Below are positions 57,292 through 64,000 of a stretch of DNA of 64,000 nucleotides, in pieces (the stretch's first letter is position 1; every line of letters begins with the position of its first letter). Below the pieces are notes generated by a model that saw nothing but the letters and a program-made list of their open reading frames with translations, searched no databases and was not told the DNA's origin. A program made the position numbers and the translations under genes. This DNA is from Fructobacillus papyriferae (GTDB lineage Bacteria > Bacillota > Bacilli > Lactobacillales > Lactobacillaceae), in NCBI RefSeq assembly GCF_018437225.1, contig NZ_JAAMFI010000004.1, positions 34,310 to 98,309 on the forward strand. The letters are read 5' to 3'.

Positions 57292-58587
57292 TTACTTGTC
57301 GCGCAACCCTTTTTGCTGGTTTTTTTTCAAGTTTTCGTTGACCTCTTTTAGTTGTTTTTCATAGGCCGAATTGCCTTTTGGTTCAAAGTAATGATCGTTT
57401 TGAAGGGCATCTGGCAAATATTGCTGGGCCACCCAGTCATTTTCAAAGTCGTGGGGGTAGATGTAGTCATTGCCGTGACCTAGTTTAGCCGCGCCGGCGT
57501 AGTGCGCGTCCTTCAAATGCGCAGGAATGCTTTGTGCCTTCGATCGGCTGGCTTGCGCCAGGGCTGCGTCCATGGCTTTGTAAGCTGCGTTAGATTTTGG
57601 CGCAAGCGCTAATTCGATAACCGCATTGGCCAAAGGAATACGGGCTTCGGGTAGGCCGAGTTTTTCCGCCGTTTGGATTGCTGTAACGGCACGAAAGGCG
57701 GCGTTTGGGTTTGCTAGACCGATGTCTTCATAGGCAATCACCGTCAGACGGCGAACCAAAATCGGTAGGTCGCCAGCTGCAATCAAACGCGCGGTGTAGT
57801 GTAGGGCAGCATCCACGTCAGAGCCACGAATCGACTTTTGCAAGGCGGAAATCACATCGTAATGGGCATCGCCGTCTTTGTCCGCCACCAAAGCTTGCTT
57901 CTGCGAAGTTTCTTCGACCACTTCTAGGTTGATCTTGATTCGCCCCTCGGCGTTTTCTTTAGTCGATAAAACGGCTAATTCAAGCGAATTCAATGCCGAA
58001 CGGAGGTCTCCGTTGGTGGCTTGGGCCAGGTGGTTCTTGGCCTCAGCGGTGATCTCGACTGGATAGTTGCCCAGACCGTTTTCTTTGTCAGCCAAGGCAC
58101 GGTCAATGGCTTTTTTGATATCGTTTGTCGTTAGTGGATGGACCTGAAAAATCTGCGTACGCGAGCGGATGGCTGGCGTGACGTTGAGATAAGGATTTTC
58201 CGTTGTGGCACCAATCAAAATGATAGCCCCAGATTCCAAATGTGGCAGCAAGAAATCCTGCTTGACCTTGTTTAATCGATGAATTTCGTCCAGCAGCAAA
58301 ACGACCGTGCCAGACATTTTGGCCTCCTCGGCCACCGCTTGCAAATCCTTTTGGGAGTCCGTAGCAGCGTTCAGCGCTCGAAAAGCAAAATTGGTCGACC
58401 CGGCAATGGCGGAAGCAATCGAGGTTTTTCCAGTTCCAGGTGGTCCATAAAGGATCATCGAGGAAAGCCGTTTAGCCGCCACCATGCGCCAGATGATTTT
58501 ATTTTGACCAACGAGGTCTTTTTGACCGACAATGTCTTCAATTCGCTTGGGGCGCATCCGAAAAGCGAGTGGTTTTTGTCCAGACAT
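57292..58587 (-). CDS. rarA: Replication-associated recombination protein A
   Basis: 431-residue AAA+ clamp-loader-like ATPase acting at stalled forks. PLAFRMRPKRIEDIVGQKDL, Walker [19 protein letters not shown], Walker B VLLLDEIHRLNK, sensor GATTENPYLNV and the C-terminal YIYPHDFENDWVAQQYLPD signature are present. I place the start at ATG 58587 (AAGGA 8-9 nt before) rather than ATG 58593. Upstream of 6S RNA in the same direction. Confidence 0.95.
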   Translation of the reverse strand: MSGQKPLAFRMRPKRIEDIVGQKDLVGQNKIIWRMVAAKRLSSMILYGPPGTGKTSIASAIAGSTNFAFRALNAATDSQKDLQAVAEEAKMSGTVVLLLDEIHRLNKVKQDFLLPHLESGAIILIGATTENPYLNVTPAIRSRTQIFQVHPLTTNDIKKAIDRALADKENGLGNYPVEITAEAKNHLAQATNGDLRSALNSLELAVLSTKENAEGRIKINLEVVEETSQKQALVADKDGDAHYDVISALQKSIRGSDVDAALHYTARLIAAGDLPILVRRLTVIAYEDIGLANPNAAFRAVTAIQTAEKLGLPEARIPLANAVIELALAPKSNAAYKAMDAALAQASRSKAQSIPAHLKDAHYAGAAKLGHGNDYIYPHDFENDWVAQQYLPDALQNDHYFEPKGNSAYEKQLKEVNENLKKNQQKGLRDK

Positions 58588-58652
58588 GGGCATTTCCTTT
58601 CTGACGTTTTTGATAAAAGAAAGGCTAGCTTGAAGCCAGCCGGATGGTTTGT

Positions 58653-59021
58653 CTAAATTTCAATGTTGTCCAGATCAATGGCCTTCTTTTCTGCTAAGAC
58701 AAAGGCGTAGGGATCATCAGTCTGCTTCGACACGTCGTGATTGGATAAAAGCGAGTAGGCGTTGCCCGCCTGGATAACCAGCTTTAAGTAATCCATGTAG
58801 GCGTCGCCAGCCAAATCTTGGTCAATTAGCAAAGTGGCGTTCGGATAAGCCCTGAGCTTCTCTGACAAAACGACTTTGCTCCGCTCACTACCGACTTGGG
58901 ATACTTTGATGGCCAGAACCACTCGCTCCCGAAAAGTACCAAGGTAACGACGTTTTTCATCTGGTTTTAAGTTCGGTCCGGACCCGTTTTGATTTTGTTC
59001 CAGGCGGTCATTGACGTCCAT
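58653..59021 (-). CDS. YueI family (DUF1694) protein
   Basis: 122 residues from ATG 59021 (AAGGAGGG upstream). KRRYLGTFRERVVLAIKVSQV, LIDQDLAGDAYMDYLKLVIQAGNAYSLL and DDPYAFVLAEKKAI match the YueI family. Family members have a Rossmann-like core and unknown function. Its gene precedes rarA on the same strand. Confidence 0.85.
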   Translation of the reverse strand: MDVNDRLEQNQNGSGPNLKPDEKRRYLGTFRERVVLAIKVSQVGSERSKVVLSEKLRAYPNATLLIDQDLAGDAYMDYLKLVIQAGNAYSLLSNHDVSKQTDDPYAFVLAEKKAIDLDNIEI

Positions 59022-59075
59022 GTTAGCCCTCCTTATTTCTTCTCTTTCCATTATACGGAAAAAGAGTAGGGGATA

Positions 59076-59112
59076 CAAAAAAGCCTCCGCTGATGCGGGG
59101 GCTTTTTTTAAG
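59076..59112 (-). terminator. Terminator of rpsD
   Basis: AAAAAAGCCTCCGC-TGAT-GCGGGGGCTTTTTTT hairpin just after the rpsD stop. Confidence 0.92.
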
Positions 59113-59131
59113 AACCAATTGGTATAAGAAA

Positions 59132-59743
59132 TTATCCCAAACGGTTGTAGTATTCGACGATCAATGCTTCGTTGATGTCGGCATCGAGTTCTTCGCGTTC
59201 TGGCAAACGAACAAGCTTACCTTCCAACTTTTCAGCGTCGAATTCAACGAATTGTGGACGTGAAACCACTGATTCAACAGCGATTTGGATAGGCACAATG
59301 TTCTTTGACTTTTCACGAACCGAGATCACTTGGCCAGGGACCACTTCGTATGAAGGGATATCAACGCGCTTGTTGTCAACCAAGATGTGGCCGTGGTTAA
59401 CCAACTGACGTGCTTGTTGGCGCGTCGTTGCCAAACCTAAGCGGTAAACCAATGAGTCCAAACGACGTTCAAGCAAGATCATGAAGTTGGTACCGTGCGT
59501 ACCTTGACGGATCTTACCAGCCTTGTTGAACAAACCGTGGAATTGACGTTCCGTCAAACCATAAGTGAAACGCAACTTCTGCTTTTCCTTCAATTGCGTA
59601 CCATATTCAGAAATCTTACCGCGACGACCTTGTCCGTGGTCACCAGGGGCGTAGGCACGACGTGCCAATTCCTTACCAGTTCCTGACAATGAAACACCCA
59701 AGCGACGTGAAACGCGCCACTTTGGTCCAGTATAACGTGACAT
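59132..59743 (-). CDS. rpsD: 30S ribosomal protein S4
   Basis: 203-residue S4, a primary 16S rRNA-binding protein that starts small-subunit assembly. [36 protein letters not shown] and the S4 domain [30 protein letters not shown] are diagnostic; no zinc cysteines (C-minus form). ATG 59743 follows TGGAGGAC; the frame is open further up but without a site. Strong codon bias. Stand-alone gene, as in Firmicutes. Confidence 0.98.
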   Translation of the reverse strand: MSRYTGPKWRVSRRLGVSLSGTGKELARRAYAPGDHGQGRRGKISEYGTQLKEKQKLRFTYGLTERQFHGLFNKAGKIRQGTHGTNFMILLERRLDSLVYRLGLATTRQQARQLVNHGHILVDNKRVDIPSYEVVPGQVISVREKSKNIVPIQIAVESVVSRPQFVEFDAEKLEGKLVRLPEREELDADINEALIVEYYNRLG

Positions 59744-59937
59744 ATAAATGTCCTCCAAAATGTATTTTGCTGTACATTTGAGGGCCTGCACCAGATGCGT
59801 GCAACGTCGATTGATTCGTTTCTCAGAAACCGTAGCTCAGTTCTTACTAACGAGTTGGGACGTTGTTGACGCGCTTCTTTGCAGACTGCTACCAATACAA
59901 CTTCAATTAGTATAGCAAGAATGTACCAAAAAGGCAA
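59744..59937 (-). promoter_or_regulatory. Promoter and structured leader of rpsD
   Basis: On the minus strand TTGCCT (59932-59937), 17-bp spacer and TATACT (59909-59914) form a promoter. The roughly 155-nt leader has no gene and several short pairings, for example GTTGCACGCATCTGGTGCAG. Firmicute rpsD genes commonly carry an S4-binding autoregulatory leader; that identity is inferred from position. Confidence 0.55.
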
Positions 59938-60078
59938 ACGAAGCTGAAAGCTTCAATGCCTGGCGGAACGTTGAAGGAAAAGTTAAGAAAAGTCTAAAAA
60001 GTCGACGGATCGAGGGGATTGTTTAGGAAGTGGTGTAAAGTGGAAATTAGCATAATAAGAAGAGTTGAGGGCAAAACT

Positions 60079-61782
60079 ATGTGGATTATCATCTTAATCA
60101 TTCTCGTACTGCTGGCCTTTGTAGCGGTGGCTTGGGCGATCTTGGAGCAGCGTAAAGCGGCCGGTCAAGTAGCGGACTTCGAATTGGCTAAGCGCGCACT
60201 CTTAAATGAAAAAGTGGATCAGCAGATTCAAGCGGCTAAAAAGATTTCGTTGTCTGGTCAAGCACTTCGGGAATATGAAGCAATTCAAGGGCAATATTCT
60301 TATTTGACGAAGACCCTTTTTGCCAAAATGGACCAAGAACGGGCGCAAGCTGAATCAAAAACGGCTGGCTTGAATGTCTGGGGAACCAAAAATGCTTTGC
60401 GGCGCTTACTTTCGTTGACAAAGGAAGCGGCCCAAGTGCAGGCAAGCATCAAGGATGGCTTGGACAATTTGTACCAACAAAACGATCGGCATCACGCGGC
60501 TATTCGCCAATTACACGACGAACACGAACAGATTTTGCTTCGAATCGAAAACGAGCCTGAATCTTTTGGTCCTGCCACGGCTGCGTTGGCTGATTTTGTG
60601 AAGCAAAGTGAAAAAAATTATCAAGAATATCTTGCCCTGCAACATGAAGAAAAGGCGGTCGAAGCCTCAGAAGCTTTTGAAGCACTCGGGATGGAAGCTG
60701 GCCAGCTGACCAGCTACCTTCAGTCGATTCCAATGATTTTTCAGACATTAAATGTGAAGTTTGTCGAACAGGTTCAAGAAATTGTGGATGGCAAGGCAGC
60801 ACTGGAGACACGCGGTGTGATTTTTGATCAAGCAGCGGTGCAGGAAAACTTAGCCCAAATTGATGATGATCGTTTGGCGGCATTGAGCGCGTTAAGTCAT
60901 TTGAAAATCAAAGAGGCGACAGAATTAGAGCAACAAATTAATCAGCAAATTCAAGCCCTCTACGAATTGTTAGAAAAGGAATACGCAGCATATAACCGTT
61001 ACTTCAAGCAAACGGATTTGGTGAAGCAAGCCTTTGAACGAATTTCGGAACAAAACCACTCCTTAATGATTGAGTTGGCGTATCTGAAGAGTCGTTTCCA
61101 GTTGACACACGATGAGGAAAAAGTCCAACAAGAAGCGGCAGATGATATCGAAGACATGGTCGCTAACCAACAGGAAGTGGCGACGGCCTTGTCTGAAAAA
61201 GAGTTGCTTTATTCAGAAGCTTGCCAAGAACAGGAAAAGTGGCTGACGCGTTTTAAAGAATTGGATACAAAGCAAGTCGCTTTGTACAAGCAAATTGAGG
61301 CTTTTCAACCGGCATTGCAATCGGCCAAAAAGCATGCTGCCGATGCCGTTGCTCAGTTAAAGGATCTCAAACGGTCTCTGGAACGTCGCGATCTCCCCGG
61401 CTTGCCAAAGGACTTCTTAGATCATTTTTTTGCCTTGTCTGACGAAATGACGCGGTTGAACGAGGGGGTGAACGCATCCCTTGTTGATTTAGATGGTGTG
61501 CAACGACAGTTGAACATTGTCGCCTCTGATCTGGATACGGTGAAGGAGGAGGCCAAGACGGTTGCCATTCAGGCGGACTTGGCGGTTACACTCCTGCAGT
61601 ATGCTTCTCGATATGCGGCCAATAGCAGCCAAATGAAGCAAAGTTTGCAAGAAGCACAAACGATGTATGATCAAGACTTTGACTTTGCCGGTGTTATTGA
61701 GCTTATCAAGCCAATCTTAAATGAAGCAGAGCCCGAGGCTTATGCTCGCTTAGTGGCAAACCAAGATCCGGTAACGTTATAA
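60079..61782 (+). CDS. ezrA: Septation ring formation regulator EzrA
   Basis: 567 residues: one N-terminal span (MWIIILIILVLLAFVAVAWAI) and a long spectrin-like coiled-coil body (for example ATELEQQINQQIQALYELLEKEY). This is EzrA, which controls FtsZ ring formation and links it to wall synthesis. ATG 60079 puts the span at the very N-terminus; upstream frame is unlikely. It lies divergent from rpsD, the usual Firmicute neighbour. Confidence 0.9.
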   Translation: MWIIILIILVLLAFVAVAWAILEQRKAAGQVADFELAKRALLNEKVDQQIQAAKKISLSGQALREYEAIQGQYSYLTKTLFAKMDQERAQAESKTAGLNVWGTKNALRRLLSLTKEAAQVQASIKDGLDNLYQQNDRHHAAIRQLHDEHEQILLRIENEPESFGPATAALADFVKQSEKNYQEYLALQHEEKAVEASEAFEALGMEAGQLTSYLQSIPMIFQTLNVKFVEQVQEIVDGKAALETRGVIFDQAAVQENLAQIDDDRLAALSALSHLKIKEATELEQQINQQIQALYELLEKEYAAYNRYFKQTDLVKQAFERISEQNHSLMIELAYLKSRFQLTHDEEKVQQEAADDIEDMVANQQEVATALSEKELLYSEACQEQEKWLTRFKELDTKQVALYKQIEAFQPALQSAKKHAADAVAQLKDLKRSLERRDLPGLPKDFLDHFFALSDEMTRLNEGVNASLVDLDGVQRQLNIVASDLDTVKEEAKTVAIQADLAVTLLQYASRYAANSSQMKQSLQEAQTMYDQDFDFAGVIELIKPILNEAEPEAYARLVANQDPVTL

Positions 61783-61788
61783 ACTAAT

Positions 61789-61821
61789 AAAAAAAGACGC
61801 CTAAGCCAGGCGTCTTTTTTT
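61789..61821. terminator. Bidirectional terminator
   Basis: AAAAAGACGCCT-AAGCC-AGGCGTCTTTTT between convergent ezrA and the permease gene. Confidence 0.93.
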
Positions 61822-63223
61822 ATTTGGATTGAATAGTGGAATGTTTGATGCCGTAAAAGAAGTACCAGAGTAACCCGAGAATCACCCATACGGCGTATAG
61901 ATGTAAGGTAATCATTGGTAGACAAGCGATCAAGAATAATGAAAGTAAGGCCGTTAAGGCAGGTAGTACTGGGAAAAGAGGCATTTTGAATCCGTTGTGT
62001 GACAAGTCTTTACGTTTGCGTAAGATCAAAACACCAAAACTAATAAACATGAAAGCGGTCAAAGTACCAATGTTAATTAAGTTGGTTAGGGTGGATAACG
62101 GCACAAAACCGGCCAAGAAGGCCTCGACAAGAACCGCTAAAATAATGGCGTTTTTGGGCAGGTGGGCAGCGTTGACGTGACCAAGTGCTTTTGGCATCAG
62201 GCCGTCACGGCCAAAGGAGTAGGCCAAACGGGAGGAGGCGAAAATCAAGGCCAAAATAGCAGTAAACATCCCAATTAAGGCACCAATCGTGATGACAACG
62301 GAGAATTGCGTTTGTTTGATCGTTTGCAAGGCAAAAGCGGCAGGATCATCAACGCCAAGTTGTTTGTAATTAACGATACCGGTCAACACAATGGCAAAGA
62401 GTGTGTAAAGTGTTGACGAAATGACCACGGTTCCAAGAATGCCACGAGACATCGTCTTGGTTGGATTTTTAACTTCCGCTGCGTGTGCGGCAATGGTGTC
62501 AAATCCTAAAAAGGAGAAGATGATGGAGGCAGTGGCCGCGGTGATACCACCAAGACCAAGGAAGCCCGTTTGGAATTGTTTTGGATAGAAGTCGGCATAA
62601 TTAGCTGGTTTAATGAAGAAAAGACCGCCGATGACAAAAAGTAAAATAATGGCAATCTTCAAGACGACCCCGGCGTTCTCGACTTTTTTGGACTGTGACA
62701 GTCCGGCAAACAAAATAAACGTGGCCACTAAAATGACCAAAACGGCCAATAAGTTTACGATACCGCCTTGCCCTGGGCCGGCTTGTAACATGGTTGGCAA
62801 ACCAAGCCCCATTTGTTGAAGTAAGGAATTGAGGTAGGCGGAAAAGCCGGTTGCAATGGCCGAAACAGCCAAAAAGTACTCTAAAATCAAAGACCAACCC
62901 AAAAGCCAACCGATGATTTCGCCATAAATGACAGAGCCATAAGAATAAGCTGAACCAGCAACTGGCATGGCGGATGAAAATTCAGCAAAGGCCATGCCGC
63001 AAATGCCAGAGAAGAGGGCGGCCAGCAAAAAAGAAATCGCAACTGCTGGGCCTGCATGATTAGCGGCCTCGTGTCCTGGTAAAATAAAGATACCAGAACC
63101 AATGACGGTGCCGACACCAAGACCAATCAGGTCTTTAGTGGAGAGCACGCGAGCCATTTGGCCATCTTTTTCTAAGTAGCCGGAGATCGACTCTTTTTGG
63201 AAAGCGCGTTTTAATATGTCCAT
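61820..63223 (-). CDS. APC-family amino acid permease
   Basis: 467 residues with about twelve hydrophobic segments. GLGVGTVIGSGIFILPGHEAANHAGPAVAISFL (unwound helix 1, substrate site), YSYGSVIYGEIIGWLLGWSLILEY and the GFDTIAAHAAEVKNP motif place it in the cationic amino acid transporter/YfnA-like branch of APC. The substrate is not certain. Start at ATG 63223 (GTGAGAAAC upstream) rather than GTG 63235. Confidence 0.9.
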   Translation of the reverse strand: MDILKRAFQKESISGYLEKDGQMARVLSTKDLIGLGVGTVIGSGIFILPGHEAANHAGPAVAISFLLAALFSGICGMAFAEFSSAMPVAGSAYSYGSVIYGEIIGWLLGWSLILEYFLAVSAIATGFSAYLNSLLQQMGLGLPTMLQAGPGQGGIVNLLAVLVILVATFILFAGLSQSKKVENAGVVLKIAIILLFVIGGLFFIKPANYADFYPKQFQTGFLGLGGITAATASIIFSFLGFDTIAAHAAEVKNPTKTMSRGILGTVVISSTLYTLFAIVLTGIVNYKQLGVDDPAAFALQTIKQTQFSVVITIGALIGMFTAILALIFASSRLAYSFGRDGLMPKALGHVNAAHLPKNAIILAVLVEAFLAGFVPLSTLTNLINIGTLTAFMFISFGVLILRKRKDLSHNGFKMPLFPVLPALTALLSLFLIACLPMITLHLYAVWVILGLLWYFFYGIKHSTIQSK

Positions 63224-63329
63224 CGTGTTTCTCACTTTTTTCTAATATTACGTCTTATTGTAGCAGGTTCAAAATAGCTTGTCGATTCTTTTAATGGTAA
63301 AATGGGCCCAGCTGAAGGAGAAGACGTTC

Positions 63330-63890
63330 ATGAAAAATCGAGTGATTGTTTTGATGGGGCCAGCAGGAGCGGGAAAAAGTTCGGTTGCTTCCTATATAGA
63401 AGAAAAGTGGGGGATCCCGCAGGTCATCACCCATACTACGCGCGCAAAGCGGATTGGGGAAACGGATGGGGTGGATTACTATTTTGAAAGTAAGGCCTCT
63501 TTTGAAACCAAACATTTCTTGGAATCGGTCAATTACGGTGGCCATCGTTACGGTTCGTCGATTGAAGGATTGAAACGGGGCTTTGAAAAAGCCCCCTTTG
63601 TTTCCATTGTATTGGATACCAAGGGAGGGCAAACTTATGAAGAAAGGTTGGGGGAGCAAGCTTGGCTTTGGTATGTTACCGTTTCAAACGTGGCCGAGCT
63701 TCGTTCGCGTTTGATTGCCCGGGGGGATGATGAAAAAGCGATTGTTCAGCGCTTATCCTCAGCAGAATTCAAACGGGACTTGGCCTTACCAAAAGCTTTC
63801 GAAAATAAGGCGCTGGTGATTAAAAATGATGACTGGGAAAAAACGAAACAAGCAATTGACGCCCAGTTGTCAAAGGAGCAAAACGACTAA
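63330..63890 (+). CDS. Guanylate kinase-like protein
   Basis: 186 residues from ATG 63330 (GAAGGAGAAG upstream). VIVLMGPAGAGKSSVASYI is a P-loop; THTTRAKRIGETDGVDYYFESKASFE is the GMP-binding motif, and GGHRYGSSIEGLKRG follows. It is shorter than housekeeping Gmk and the usual S/T-RxxR motif reads TTRAKR, so it may be the second, guanylate-kinase-like paralogue seen in lactobacilli rather than the essential gmk. Confidence 0.82.
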   Translation: MKNRVIVLMGPAGAGKSSVASYIEEKWGIPQVITHTTRAKRIGETDGVDYYFESKASFETKHFLESVNYGGHRYGSSIEGLKRGFEKAPFVSIVLDTKGGQTYEERLGEQAWLWYVTVSNVAELRSRLIARGDDEKAIVQRLSSAEFKRDLALPKAFENKALVIKNDDWEKTKQAIDAQLSKEQND

Positions 63891-63923
63891 AGACTTTCTT
63901 AATTATTTTTTGCAAAAAAAGCA

Positions 63924-63952
63924 TTGACCTGAAGCAACAAAGACCGTATACT
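63924..63952 (+). promoter_or_regulatory. Strong promoter at the window end
   Basis: TTGACC (63924-63929), 17-bp spacer, TATACT (63947-63952). The transcript, starting near 63959, has no start codon before the window ends and could be a leader or an RNA gene. Confidence 0.7.
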
Positions 63953-64000
63953 AATTATTGTTCCTTACGAGGGGCGGCGCTAAGCAAGTCAACTTGCGAG

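Overview
The window is a chromosomal segment of a low-to-moderate GC Gram-positive lactic acid bacterium. Gene order (ecfA1-ecfA2-ecfT-truA, rplM-rpsI, pth-mfd-rqcP-divIC-tilS-hpt-ftsH-hslO-lysS, comFA-comFC, uspA-6S RNA-rarA), a D-Ala-D-Lac-type Ddl and the absence of sporulation genes point to the Leuconostoc/Fructobacillus/Weissella branch of Lactobacillaceae. Fructobacillus is my best guess from base composition by eye; the genus is inference, not proven.

Layout. 1-3.0 kb: end of the ribosomal-protein-linked block (ECF vitamin transporter core, TruA, an FMN split-barrel protein). 3.1-5.4 kb: an insertion between truA and rplM, with a 60-residue Cys/His-bearing peptide gene under a palindromic operator, an unassigned structured RNA of about 330 nt with its own terminator, and a secreted adhesin-like protein with an unusual MPETA sorting signal. 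5.6-6.6 kb: rplM-rpsI behind a structured leader. 6.6-21.3 kb: an accessory, defence-rich island. It holds an AT-rich two-gene operon (a PD-(D/E)XK-type nuclease plus a HEPN/AbiU2-like protein), an orphan gene, a complete type I restriction-modification operon hsdR-hsdM-hsdS, two promoterless hsdS target-recognition cassettes bounded by the same short repeats as the expressed hsdS, a Panacea-type toxin-antitoxin pair, a tyrosine recombinase and small unknown genes.

21.3-30 kb: housekeeping and metabolism. It has an aromatic-acid-exporter-like membrane protein, a nitroreductase, CIRCE-controlled groES-groEL, a DUF3290-DUF421 pair, rpiA-rbsK divergent from a CNT nucleoside transporter (a likely nucleoside/ribose salvage set), and a CBS-domain protein. 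30-41.6 kb: the pth...lysS block, in which Hsp33 has no cysteine. 41.6-45.2 kb: two tandem MFS paralogues with a shared leader hairpin, flanked by two identical tRNA-Asn genes, then tRNA-Thr and tRNA-Leu. 45.3-50 kb: triosephosphate isomerase (with an altered IGHSERR motif), enolase, Tag, tRNA-Arg, YigZ. 49.5-56.4 kb: competence genes comFA-comFC, cell-shape genes mreB and rodA, and ddl. 56.4-64 kb: uspA, 6S RNA, rarA, a YueI-family gene, rpsD with leader, ezrA, an amino acid permease, a guanylate-kinase-like gene, and a strong promoter whose transcript is cut by the window end.

The best candidates for something new are the nuclease-HEPN pair at 7.6-9.9 kb, the hsdS cassette store with its linked recombinase at 15.7-20.3 kb, and the structured RNA at 3.5-3.9 kb. 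No CRISPR array, insertion sequence, rRNA gene or complete prophage was seen.
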